From assembly GCA_043813895.1 (NCBI GenBank), contig JBDRKQ010000133.1, positions 1 to 10,418 of the forward strand: 10,418 nt of DNA, given 5' to 3'. The DNA is from CAZTAR01 sp043813895 (GTDB taxonomy: Bacteria; Planctomycetota; Phycisphaerae; UBA1845; UTPLA1). Shown here in pieces: positions 1-5,662 of the stretch. The notes under the pieces were generated by a model, which ran no database searches, had not been told where the DNA came from, and worked only from the letters and a program-made list of their open reading frames with translations. The position numbers and the translations under genes were made by a program. Positions within the stretch are counted from its first letter, which is position 1. Each line of letters begins with the position of its first letter.

Positions 1-7
1 AGAGAGC

Positions 8-703
8 TTACTCGTCTTCTTCATATTCCTCGCCAGGCGCGAGGACATTACTCACCGGTGTGGCTGATCGGAGTGACTCGAAACTGGCCCATAATCCCGC
101 AGTGAGGAGGAGGAAGCCAAGGAAAGTCCGAATCAACCACCCGAGGCCGGTGTGGCTGATCCCCACGACGTCTTTGCACCCCTCCACATCGAGTTCCATC
201 TCGCCGCCCCCGACCGCCCACCGGACGTACCCGATCACGCCGCCGGGTGGGTAATCCACATCCAACGCGGCCTTGAAGGCGTGGGCCGCTGACTGCCTCA
301 CTTCGCCCGCCGACCGGCCCGCCCGTACGGCCTTGTTGCGGGCATCCGGGAACTTCGGCAGATCACCGACCGTGGCGGCGACGTGGTGGTACTCCCACGT
401 CACCATCACGGCGATGCTGACCATCGCGACGAAGAGAAGGCCGCCGAGAAGCGACTGCAACGAGATTGGCCTGGCGGCCCGTGCGATGCGATAGGACAGG
501 GCCCCCGCCAACAGCCCTGCTACGAGGAAAAAGAGGAGTCCGAAGTAAAAGGGTAGCCAGACCAGCCTCGCCAGGAGGGCGCTCGTGGGAACGAGCAGTA
601 GAACGACGACAAGTAGCGCGAAACGCCAAGCCCGGCGTTGTTCCGGTGCCGGTCGCCGCTCACATGCCGGCACGGTCGGCGGCTTGTCGGGATCTGAGGT
701 CAT
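8..703 (-). CDS. Four-helix integral membrane protein of unknown function
   Basis: I do not recognise this 231-residue protein as a member of a named family. Four hydrophobic segments are visible at about residues 28-45, 47-71, 84-103 and 188-206. Basic residues before the first helix (RR, R, RR) and after the second (RIARAAR) put the N-terminus and the short 2-3 loop in the cytoplasm. The loop at about 104-187 would then be extracytoplasmic and the very acidic tail EEYEEDE cytoplasmic. The protein ends in TAA. I chose ATG at 703: a GTG nine bases upstream (712) is in frame, but the best candidate promoter has its -10 element at 715-720, so a transcript would start too late to include that GTG. 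No Shine-Dalgarno sequence precedes either start, which would fit a leaderless message. The gene is divergent from the lipoprotein pair. A real membrane protein is very likely; its role is unknown. Confidence 0.75.
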   Translation of the reverse strand: MTSDPDKPPTVPACERRPAPEQRRAWRFALLVVVLLLVPTSALLARLVWLPFYFGLLFFLVAGLLAGALSYRIARAARPISLQSLLGGLLFVAMVSIAVMVTWEYHHVAATVGDLPKFPDARNKAVRAGRSAGEVRQSAAHAFKAALDVDYPPGGVIGYVRWAVGGGEMELDVEGCKDVVGISHTGLGWLIRTFLGFLLLTAGLWASFESLRSATPVSNVLAPGEEYEEDE

Positions 704-714
704 ATCCAGCACAC

Positions 715-743
715 AACATATGTACGCCGAGAATGGGAATCAA
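715..743 (-). promoter_or_regulatory. Candidate sigma70-type promoter of the membrane protein gene
   Basis: Read on the minus strand, TTGATT (743-738) is followed after exactly 17 bases by TATGTT (720-715). Each matches the consensus at four of six positions. Transcription would start near 708, only about five bases before the ATG at 703, implying leaderless or nearly leaderless translation. Seen in sequence; activity is inferred. Confidence 0.4.
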
Positions 744-838
744 GCCGTCCGAACAACATCGCCGATGCGACAAGGAGCCTCTGTAGCGTGTACGCGGCGT
801 GGATTGGAGGGTGGATGAAGCCTCCACCAGCGGGCAGT

Positions 839-867
839 TTGCTTTTGCCGGCCCCCACGGCTAGATT
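839..867 (+). promoter_or_regulatory. Weak candidate promoter of the lipoprotein pair
   Basis: TTGCTT at 839-844 and TAGATT at 862-867 are separated by 17 bases, matching consensus at three and four of six positions. If used, the transcript would carry a leader of about 155 bases before the ATG at 1029. The match is weak and chance occurrence is possible. Confidence 0.25.
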
Positions 868-961
868 ATCGCCCGACCGGACACCGTGACCGGCTGGCGA
901 ATTCGATGGTCCGCCGCCGCGCGAATGTACGGAATCTTGGCTCCGGGCGATGCCCAATCCA

Positions 962-999
962 GCGGAAAACCGCAGTGCGGCAAAGGCCGGGTCGGCCTT
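962..999 (+). promoter_or_regulatory. Two small hairpins in the leader of the lipoprotein gene
   Basis: GCGG-AAAA-CCGC (962-973) is a 4-bp stem with an A tetraloop, and AAGGCCG (983-989) pairs with CGGCCTT (993-999) across a 3-base loop. The second ends 29 bases before the ATG at 1029, just upstream of the ribosome-binding stretch. They resemble no riboswitch that I can name. A role in translation or message stability is only a possibility. Confidence 0.3.
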
Positions 1000-1028
1000 C
1001 CGGGAGGGCAGAGGAGAGGAAGCCGTCT

Positions 1029-1535
1029 ATGAGTAATCGAGTCCTTTCAACGGTGCTTGTGCTGGTTGCCGTCGCCGCCGTCTCGGGCGGTTGTTCGGAC
1101 CGCGGCGACAAGAAACAGAAGATCCGCAAGCTGGAAGGCATCGCGGACAAGATCGATCTGGCAAACAACGACGTTTCCATGCGGGTCGTGAACAAGCGCG
1201 GGAAAGAAGATATCATCAGCGGAACGCTCCGCGAGGACACCGTCGTGATCATTAACGGGCGGGACGAGTCAATCGAGAATATCAAGCCCGGCGACAAGGT
1301 CGTCGTCTTCGGCTATCGTGAAGGCGAAGGGGATGCACAGAAGCTCGTCGCCACGAAGGTAGTCGTGACACGACCGACCGAAACCGACTGGAAGAGCACG
1401 GGAAAGAAGCTTGGCGCCGAGGACGGCGAAGTGACGCCGCCCTCCACCGAAGCCGCTGACGAGCCGGCGGCATCTCAGGCTGTCACAGACGGCAGTGATG
1501 CGGGCGTGCCGGCCTCCCAAGATGTGAAGAAGTAG
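1029..1535 (+). CDS. Small lipoprotein with a DUF5666-like beta-barrel domain
   Basis: This 168-residue predicted lipoprotein has a short N-terminus (MSNR), a hydrophobic stretch at 5-18 and a lipobox-like VSGGC ending in Cys22; serine at -3 is a little unusual. Residues of about 35-112 form one small domain with the pattern KLEGIADKID... NNDVSMRV... EDTVVIING... IKPGDKVVVFGY... LVATKVVV, which resembles the OB-fold-like DUF5666 family (known only as a small extracytoplasmic domain). The rest, from about 116 on, is a low-complexity tail rich in Ala, Glu, Thr and Ser. I chose ATG 1029 over the longer in-frame extension because it directly gives the signal peptide and follows a purine-rich GAGGAGAGGAAG stretch. 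The next lipoprotein begins 39 bases downstream, so the two are probably one operon. Substrate or partner unknown. Confidence 0.8.
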   Translation: MSNRVLSTVLVLVAVAAVSGGCSDRGDKKQKIRKLEGIADKIDLANNDVSMRVVNKRGKEDIISGTLREDTVVIINGRDESIENIKPGDKVVVFGYREGEGDAQKLVATKVVVTRPTETDWKSTGKKLGAEDGEVTPPSTEAADEPAASQAVTDGSDAGVPASQDVKK

Positions 1536-1574
1536 TGCTGACGATCTGCAATCGACTTGAATTGATGGAGATGG

Positions 1575-2138
1575 ATGATGAACAAGATGATGATGCCAAG
1601 CCTGGTTCGAGCCTGCGTGCTCACTCTTGCCACAGCCTTCCTGGCCTTCGGCCTGATCGGTTGTGCGGAGAATGGCGAGAAGGATGTCAAGGCAAAGGAC
1701 GACAAGGCCGCCTGCAAGACGACTTGCAAGACACCCTGCTCGAAGCAGGCAAAAACGCCCTGCACGCGCGCGAAAGTCAACCAGGCGGCGGGGGCGCCGA
1801 AAGTGCACCAACAACCTCCGACAGCCCAGAAAACCGCAGAGCCCAACAAGCGACCTCTCGAGCTGAAGCCGGACCCGGTCGTGAAGACCGAAGATACGGA
1901 GAAGATGGAGGAGCGAAAGAAGAATGCGGAAGACATGATCTACGCCACGATCAGGATCCGAATGGAAGAGATGATCGAGCAGCGGGCTCAGTTGCTCAAG
2001 AACGGAAAGAGCCCGTCAGACCCCGAGGTGCGGCAACTCGAGGGCTCAATCATGCGGGCACGAACACTCCTGATCGAGAATGGCGAGATGGTCGGAGAAA
2101 TCAATCCGCCGATCGTCCAGCGGTTGCCCAACCAATAG
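1575..2138 (+). CDS. Lipoprotein with a regularly spaced cysteine cluster and helical C-terminal half
   Basis: I do not recognise a family. The 187-residue product has a hydrophobic segment at about 9-28 and a lipobox LIGC with Cys30, so it should be lipidated. Directly behind it is a Lys/Thr-rich stretch holding Cys47, Cys51, Cys55 and Cys63, a C-x3-C-x3-C-x7-C array built on CKT/CKTPC-like units. A Pro/Lys/Gln-rich linker follows, then residues of about 105-172 rich in Glu, Lys, Arg, Met and Leu that look like long helices or a coiled coil. The start may be ATG 1575 or ATG 1578; GGAG at 1567-1570 is better spaced for 1578. It follows the DUF5666-like lipoprotein by 39 bases on the same strand. 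The cysteines could bind metal or form disulfides; neither is shown. The gene call is firm, the function unknown. Confidence 0.75.
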   Translation: MMNKMMMPSLVRACVLTLATAFLAFGLIGCAENGEKDVKAKDDKAACKTTCKTPCSKQAKTPCTRAKVNQAAGAPKVHQQPPTAQKTAEPNKRPLELKPDPVVKTEDTEKMEERKKNAEDMIYATIRIRMEEMIEQRAQLLKNGKSPSDPEVRQLEGSIMRARTLLIENGEMVGEINPPIVQRLPNQ

Positions 2139-2234
2139 GGCATTGCGCGGGAATAACATGATCGATCTCGCCGCTTGGCCGGCTTGCCAGGCATGCCGTT
2201 TGGCGGATCAACCGTGTGTGTTGTTCCTACGCAA

Positions 2235-2260
2235 CGGCCGACAGGGGCGTCGGCCGCTAC
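2235..2260 (-). repeat. 26-bp GTAG hairpin repeat, copy A
   Basis: On the minus strand the unit reads GTAG (2260-2257), stem arm CGGCCGAC (2256-2249), a 6-base loop GCCCCT, then the perfect complementary arm GTCGGCCG (2240-2235, with the two first bases at 2242-2241). It has the same architecture and length as the two copies inside the amidotransferase gene and lies alone in the spacer downstream of the lipoprotein pair. No gene occupies this place. Confidence 0.65.
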
Positions 2261-2306
2261 AGCGAATTCCCAACGAAGCACCGCGCTGCGGGAAGATGTG
2301 TTAGCC

Positions 2307-2341
2307 AAATGACCTGTCCGTGGTATGCGGACAGGTCATTT
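2307..2341. terminator. Perfect 14-bp hairpin between convergent genes, likely bidirectional terminator
   Basis: Arm AAATGACCTGTCCG (2307-2320) and its exact complement (2328-2341) enclose a 7-base loop, TGGTATG. The outer AAAT / ATTT pairs give a short A/T edge on both sides, so it could terminate both the lipoprotein operon and the minus-strand phosphatase gene. There is no long U tract, so Rho-independent strength is uncertain. Its right arm contains the phosphatase stop codon (2336-2338) and last lysine codon. Confidence 0.7.
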
Positions 2342-3460
2342 CTTGTGCGCCGAGGCGAAACAAGTCAGAGCCAAGAGTTGGAAGGCGATCCCGGCGAGCA
2401 ACCAGATTGTCGCCGGTGTGGCTGCGCCGAGGCCGGCATCAATCCAAACGTAGAGCCCCCACCCGATCGCACAGAACGCGAAGGCCTGAGTAATGGCCCC
2501 GGCGAGCTTGCCGATGGAGAAGTCCTCGTATTGGCGTTCGCGCCGCATCATGCGGAGTTCGTCGAGGATTTGGGAGAGCACTTCGTCATTCGTTGAATCG
2601 CCGTCATTGCGTGGTGATCCCGTCCGGGCGGTTACTCGGCGTTTTGGCGCACCGAGGTCTTGTTGCCGCACTGGGGAAGGCGCCGAAGCAGATGCGCAGG
2701 CGGCGCGTTTGCGCGCACAGGGAGACGGCGAGGCCGACTCGACGGGCGTTCGCCCCGATACAGGCGCAGACTCTGAAGACGAATCGTCCCCTGCCAGGAC
2801 GGGTTCTGCCGAGAATCCTACCCCGGCGGTCATCGCTGGATCTTCAGCCTCGGGCTCAGTCGGACGCTCCGCCTCGGCGGCCTGCGGAGCCGATGTAATC
2901 GTCTGCTTGTGGATATACTCTGCGGCCTGCTCGATGTTCTCCGCCACGCACTCCGCGCTGGATCGATCTTCGCCCGCGCGGTTGCCAACCAACACAGCCC
3001 GGCAGCCCGCCGCCCGACCGGCCTCGACATCCGTCAGCGAATCGCCCACCATCCAGGACCGCTCGAGATCGAGGTTCATCTCCTCGGCCGCACGGAGCAA
3101 CATACCCGGTTTCGGTTTTCGCATCGCGCTGTCACGGCGATACTCTTCCCGCACCGCCTGCGGCCCGTCGAGGTACGGACAGTAATAGATCGCGTCTACA
3201 TCCGCCCCCCGGTCTCGAAGAAGACTGCGAAGGCGATCGTGAATGGCGGCGAGGTCGTCTTCCGTCAGCAACCCCCGAGCAATGCCGGACTGGTTCGAGA
3301 CGACGACGAGCGTGTAGCCGAGGTTTCGAAGGCGGATCAACGCATCCGGCACGCCGTCGATGAGCCGAACCAAGTCGGGATGGTCGATGTACCCGGGATC
3401 CTCGATCAGCGTCTTGTCACGATCGAGGAAAACGGCAGGTCTTTGAGCTTCGGCGTTCAC
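2336..3460 (-). CDS. GmhB-like HAD-IIIA phosphatase fused to a two-helix membrane tail
   Basis: The first ~185 of 374 residues are a HAD phosphatase of the heptose-bisphosphate / histidinol-phosphate group. Motif I is DRDKTL (Asp13 nucleophile, Asp15 acid/base), motif II VVVSNQSG (Ser55), motif III RKPKPGM (Lys117) and motif IV GDSLTDVEAG (Asp140, Asp144). The usual GmhB zinc loop with four Cys/His ligands is absent; only Cys94 remains in YYCPYLDG. A disordered Ser/Ala/Pro/Glu linker runs to about 288, then comes a basic-acidic helix (DEVLSQILDELRMMRRERQ) and two membrane helices at about 319-343 and 349-371. The enzyme is therefore probably held at the cytoplasmic face of the membrane. It starts at GTG 3460 with no clear ribosome site and lies 73 bases after the retropepsin gene, so it may share its transcript. 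Phosphatase activity is likely; heptose-bisphosphate specificity is not established. Confidence 0.85.
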   Translation of the reverse strand: MNAEAQRPAVFLDRDKTLIEDPGYIDHPDLVRLIDGVPDALIRLRNLGYTLVVVSNQSGIARGLLTEDDLAAIHDRLRSLLRDRGADVDAIYYCPYLDGPQAVREEYRRDSAMRKPKPGMLLRAAEEMNLDLERSWMVGDSLTDVEAGRAAGCRAVLVGNRAGEDRSSAECVAENIEQAAEYIHKQTITSAPQAAEAERPTEPEAEDPAMTAGVGFSAEPVLAGDDSSSESAPVSGRTPVESASPSPCARKRAACASASAPSPVRQQDLGAPKRRVTARTGSPRNDGDSTNDEVLSQILDELRMMRRERQYEDFSIGKLAGAITQAFAFCAIGWGLYVWIDAGLGAATPATIWLLAGIAFQLLALTCFASAHKK

Positions 3461-3463
3461 TGG

Positions 3464-3488
3464 TGTTGGCTCTTAGCTGTTGGCTTCT
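3464..3488. repeat. Short 14-bp-period direct repeat in the spacer
   Basis: TGTTGGCT occurs at 3464-3471 and again at 3478-3485, each followed by a TCTT- or TCT-like stretch, giving two imperfect 14-bp units immediately upstream of the phosphatase GTG. Too short to assign a role; it may explain the missing ribosome-binding sequence there. Confidence 0.35.
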
Positions 3489-3533
3489 GGTCTCGCCCAC
3501 GGGCGATGCGGCCCGAACCTATATCGCGAGGGG

Positions 3534-4091
3534 CTATTTCCGCTTCCGCCTCTTGGGCTTCTTCTTGGGTTTCTTGGGGGCGCCACGTGGCGCGGGTTTC
3601 GCAAGGTCCGGGATCTCCAAGTAGACGGTCCCCTTTGGACCATCATAATGGAAGACCATATGTCGCAGTATGTCGCGACCGATCAGGGCGATCAGTCCAG
3701 GACAGTACTTGGATAGGTCGTGACCGGGCGCGCGTGGAAGATCGAGCACTAGGCCCTTAATGTCGACCGAACAGGCGACGGTAATTCCGATGGTCTTGCC
3801 TCCGATCCCAACGGCTTCCACTGTTCCGGAAGGCTTGAGCCCCAGCCTCTTCGCAACATCCGCGTCAATTGCTGTGACCGTAGCGCCACTGTCGATCATG
3901 GCATTGCCGATGATCGGCGCAGGAACGGAATCACCACTGGCGCGGCGCGCCTTCACCGTTTGGGCGTGCAGACCGATCTTCACTTGGACAGTTGGACCGC
4001 CTACCTGGAGACCAACAGGCGGCGGAACGGCCTTGCCGCCGACGAGTTTGCCGTAAGAGAGAGGAAGTCTGGGAATGTCAGACTGGGGCAT
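3534..4091 (-). CDS. Retropepsin-like aspartic protease
   Basis: This 185-residue protein has the single-domain layout of bacterial retropepsin-like proteases, which act as dimers with one catalytic Asp per chain. The active-site motif MIDSGATVTAID places the catalytic aspartate at Asp67 (Asp-Ser-Gly-Ala). A flap-like VGIGGKTIGI follows, and the hydrophobic-hydrophobic-Gly element LIALIGRDIL lies around residue 138. The end is a strongly basic, Pro/Lys/Arg-rich tail (about 165-185) that could bind nucleic acid or acidic partners. No signal peptide or membrane helix is visible, so a cytoplasmic place is likely. ATG 4091 lies inside the last codons of the upstream DUF5678-like gene (14-base overlap), which indicates coupled translation. 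It is unrelated in context to any retroelement. Protease fold is well supported; substrates are unknown. Confidence 0.85.
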   Translation of the reverse strand: MPQSDIPRLPLSYGKLVGGKAVPPPVGLQVGGPTVQVKIGLHAQTVKARRASGDSVPAPIIGNAMIDSGATVTAIDADVAKRLGLKPSGTVEAVGIGGKTIGITVACSVDIKGLVLDLPRAPGHDLSKYCPGLIALIGRDILRHMVFHYDGPKGTVYLEIPDLAKPAPRGAPKKPKKKPKRRKRK

Positions 4092-4323
4092 TCAGCAGAC
4101 CATAGAGCAAAGCCGGCGAATCCTCAACGATATCCTCGGACAACACCCGTTTGATCAGCATGGCCGTGTCGCCCCACCTCTCGATGCCGGCCCGGTAGGC
4201 TTCCTCATCGGAATCGAAGAACAGGAACTCCGTACCCTTGATGAGCGCGAAGCGACCCTCATGGTCTGCCAGCCACTCCAGCCTGTGGGCCTTGAAGAAA
4301 GCAAGTTCTGCTTCAAGCGACAT
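4078..4323 (-). CDS. Small DUF5678-like protein preceding the protease
   Basis: An 81-residue acidic protein with the pattern FFKAHR... LADHEGRFALIKG... FFDSDEEAYRAGIERWGD... LIKRVL, which I match to small DUF5678-type proteins (pattern FxxxxxxLxxxYxGKxVLIKG...FDTxEEAxxxGxxxFG...). The family has no assigned biochemical role. There is no signal peptide, membrane segment or cysteine. ATG 4323 follows AAGGGG at a good distance and a good promoter stands just upstream (4344-4372). Its stop TGA at 4080-4078 lies beyond the protease ATG at 4091-4089, so the two reading frames overlap by 14 bases. The C-terminus SPALLYGLLNAPV is hydrophobic. A role as partner, regulator or inhibitor of the protease is suggested only by this pairing. 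Confidence 0.75.
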   Translation of the reverse strand: MSLEAELAFFKAHRLEWLADHEGRFALIKGTEFLFFDSDEEAYRAGIERWGDTAMLIKRVLSEDIVEDSPALLYGLLNAPV

Positions 4324-4590
4324 GCGTTACCCCTTGCCACTTCATGATAGCCAGACGCCATCCCGGAATCAATATCGGCACAAAGCATGCAGAAGTCGAG
4401 CAGGCAGTCCAGCGGGGTCGAACGAGAACCGAACGCAGTGCGGGAGTGAGAGAGGCTAAATGTGGTGTATTCCCGGACGTGCTCTATCCCTCGTTGTTCA
4501 GGCCTGTCTTGGATGTTGCGGAAGTGGGCACAGGCCTGATGGACGCCGTCGCTCCCACCGTAGCTGCCGACCCAAGGCACGGGGCGGCGC
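4324..4590. other. Intergenic spacer with a possible decayed repeat
   Basis: The 267 bases between two minus-strand genes hold the promoter at 4344-4372. They also hold a 9-bp inverted repeat (CAGGCCTGT at 4499-4507, ACAGGCCTG at 4530-4538) with a 22-base loop, and the half-site GTAGCTGCCGAC (4560-4571), which matches 11 of 12 first bases of the GTAG hairpin copy A without its second arm. No credible gene is seen here. Confidence 0.4.
4344..4372 (-). promoter_or_regulatory. Sigma70-type promoter of the small protein / protease unit
   Basis: On the minus strand TTGATT (4372-4367) is followed after 17 bases by TATCAT (4349-4344), matching consensus at four and five of six positions. Transcription would start near 4337, giving a leader of about 14 bases that contains the AAGGGG ribosome site. 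This is among the best-looking promoters in the window. Confidence 0.55.
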
Positions 4591-5427
4591 CTATGGCCCG
4601 CCCTCCAGAACGCACTCCAGGAAGCCCTGGGTGTCGTCGCCGTTGACTCGCCCGTCGCCATTGAAGTCGGCACGGATGAGTAGGCCATCTTCATAATCCT
4701 GCCCGGACCCCGTCCCTGAGCCCGAAGGCCCGGTCGGATCGCCGCCGTACACCTCGGGTGTGTCGAGCAAAACGGCGACGAACAGCAGCACGTCCGCCGA
4801 ATCGACGACCCCATCCTCATTCAGGTCGCACCAGAACTCGCAAACGTCGGGAACGCCGTTGCCGTCGACGTCCTCCAGGGACTGGCATTCATCGGGCTGC
4901 CCGTCCTCATCGCAGTCGGTGCTCGTGCCTTCGGCGATATCGAGAGAGTCGGAAACGCCGTTTTCGTTGCAATCCACGATCGGGTCTGGAACGGGTGCGT
5001 CCGGCAACGTGACGATCAACACGATCTCGTCGCCGGCGACATAGTCGATCCCCTCCAGATAGGTCTCCTCCCGCAAGACATCGCCCGGGGACACGCGCGC
5101 CGGGGGGCCGACACCCTCCCCGACTCGGACCTTAACATTCACAACGGTCGCTTCGGTCGCCAGAATCGTCTCGACTGCTTCAGGACCCGAAGCGTCGAGC
5201 GTCCGCGTCGTCAGCCGCACCGATTGCTCCGCGCTCACATAGCTTGCCTCCGCCTCCAGCGGCAAGCCGGTCCGGTTCTCGATACGCAACAGAACGCCCC
5301 CAGGCAGCGAGATGAGATCCGTCTCCCACGTGCAGCAGCCCACAAACCCGGCCAGCGCGAACGCCAGGACGGTCGCGCGCGCAGCCGACCCAACCGCCCA
5401 GCCCCTGTTCGTTTTTCCCCTCGCCAT
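4591..5427 (-). CDS. Lipoprotein with calcium-loop repeats and a dockerin-like C-terminus
   Basis: This 278-residue predicted lipoprotein begins MARGKTNRGW, has a hydrophobic stretch at 15-27 and a lipobox FVGC with Cys31. Residues of about 35-140 form a beta-rich domain that I do not recognise. From 152 on come acidic loops of the thrombospondin-type-3 kind (DCNENGVSDS, DCDEDGQPDEC, DVDGNGVPDVC), then two dockerin-like calcium loops, DLNEDGVVDSADVLLF (201-216) and DFNGDGRVNGDD (254-265), separated by a Gly/Ser/Pro spacer. Such loops bind calcium in characterised families; here they are seen only as motifs. I chose ATG 5427 rather than an upstream in-frame start because it gives the signal peptide and is preceded by AAAGGTG and a perfect -10 box. 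It is divergent from the amidotransferase gene. Probably outer-envelope or cell surface; function unknown. Confidence 0.8.
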   Translation of the reverse strand: MARGKTNRGWAVGSAARATVLAFALAGFVGCCTWETDLISLPGGVLLRIENRTGLPLEAEASYVSAEQSVRLTTRTLDASGPEAVETILATEATVVNVKVRVGEGVGPPARVSPGDVLREETYLEGIDYVAGDEIVLIVTLPDAPVPDPIVDCNENGVSDSLDIAEGTSTDCDEDGQPDECQSLEDVDGNGVPDVCEFWCDLNEDGVVDSADVLLFVAVLLDTPEVYGGDPTGPSGSGTGSGQDYEDGLLIRADFNGDGRVNGDDTQGFLECVLEGGP

Positions 5428-5449
5428 GTGATGCACCTTTATCCCTCCG

Positions 5450-5455
5450 ATTATA
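5450..5455 (-). promoter_or_regulatory. Perfect -10 box of the dockerin-like lipoprotein gene
   Basis: TATAAT reads on the minus strand at 5455-5450, preceded by CTGGG. Transcription would start near 5443, and the roughly 16-base leader then contains AAAGGTG ahead of ATG 5427. No good -35 hexamer lies 16-18 bases upstream, so an activator or an upstream element might be needed. Confidence 0.45.
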
Positions 5456-5503
5456 CCCAGTTCGCAGCCAGGCTTCTCCCATGCCGTGGGCGCGTTCCGT
5501 GCC

Positions 5504-5579
5504 TCGCTGGGCCGAGAATCCCTTCTCGGCCTCTGGCCAGTTCTCGCTGGCCCGAGAATCCATTCTCGGCCCTCTGGCC
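5504..5579. repeat. Two tandem hairpin repeats, 40-bp period
   Basis: Two near-identical units, 5504-5538 and 5544-5579, share TCGCTGG, CGAGAATCC, TTCTCGGCC and CTCTGGCC in the same order. The first folds as GGCCGAGAA (5510-5518) with TTCTCGGCC (5523-5531) around a 4-base loop. The second makes the same stem with one bulge. They occupy the middle of the 235-bp divergent spacer upstream of the amidotransferase gene and could be regulatory sites or mobile palindromes. Confidence 0.6.
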
Positions 5580-5662
5580 GGTGCAAGGAGGAGTGCCGAT
5601 AAACACCGGGGGCCGCGAGCACGCAATTCGGCCCTCGAAAACGAGTTGCGAGAGAGTATCCA

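Larger units (their letters stand above)
704..1028. other. Divergent intergenic region between membrane protein and lipoprotein genes
   Basis: This 325-base stretch holds no convincing gene. It contains the minus-strand promoter candidate at 715-743, a weak plus-strand candidate at 839-867, a small inverted repeat (TGGAGG at 805-810, CCTCCA at 821-826), and, close to the lipoprotein start, two short hairpins (962-973 and 983-999) and a purine-rich ribosome-binding stretch. Open frames run through it, but they lack ribosome binding sites and their translations have no domain-like or low-complexity signal features. Confidence 0.6.

Noticed and set aside
962..1028. Riboswitch in the leader of the first lipoprotein
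   Set aside because: The two small hairpins do not match the conserved cores of riboswitches that I know, including cyclic-di-GMP classes.
1535..2161. A plus-strand open frame of about 208 codons over the second lipoprotein
   Set aside because: It is the shifted frame of the lipoprotein gene; the lipoprotein frame has a signal peptide, lipobox and ribosome site, while this one has none.
3534..4091. Retropepsin domain as a remnant of a retroelement
   Set aside because: No reverse transcriptase, integrase or long repeats are nearby; the gene sits in a bacterial operon with its own partner gene.
4499..4538. Inverted repeat CAGGCCTGT / ACAGGCCTG as a terminator or operator
   Set aside because: The stem is only 9 bp with a 22-base loop and each arm is itself a palindrome, so it may be chance. 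It is noted only in the spacer entry.
4155..4820. A minus-strand open frame of about 221 codons over the spacer between the small protein and lipoprotein genes
   Set aside because: It overlaps both supported genes in other frames, is Arg/Ser/Pro-rich without domains, and has no ribosome site.
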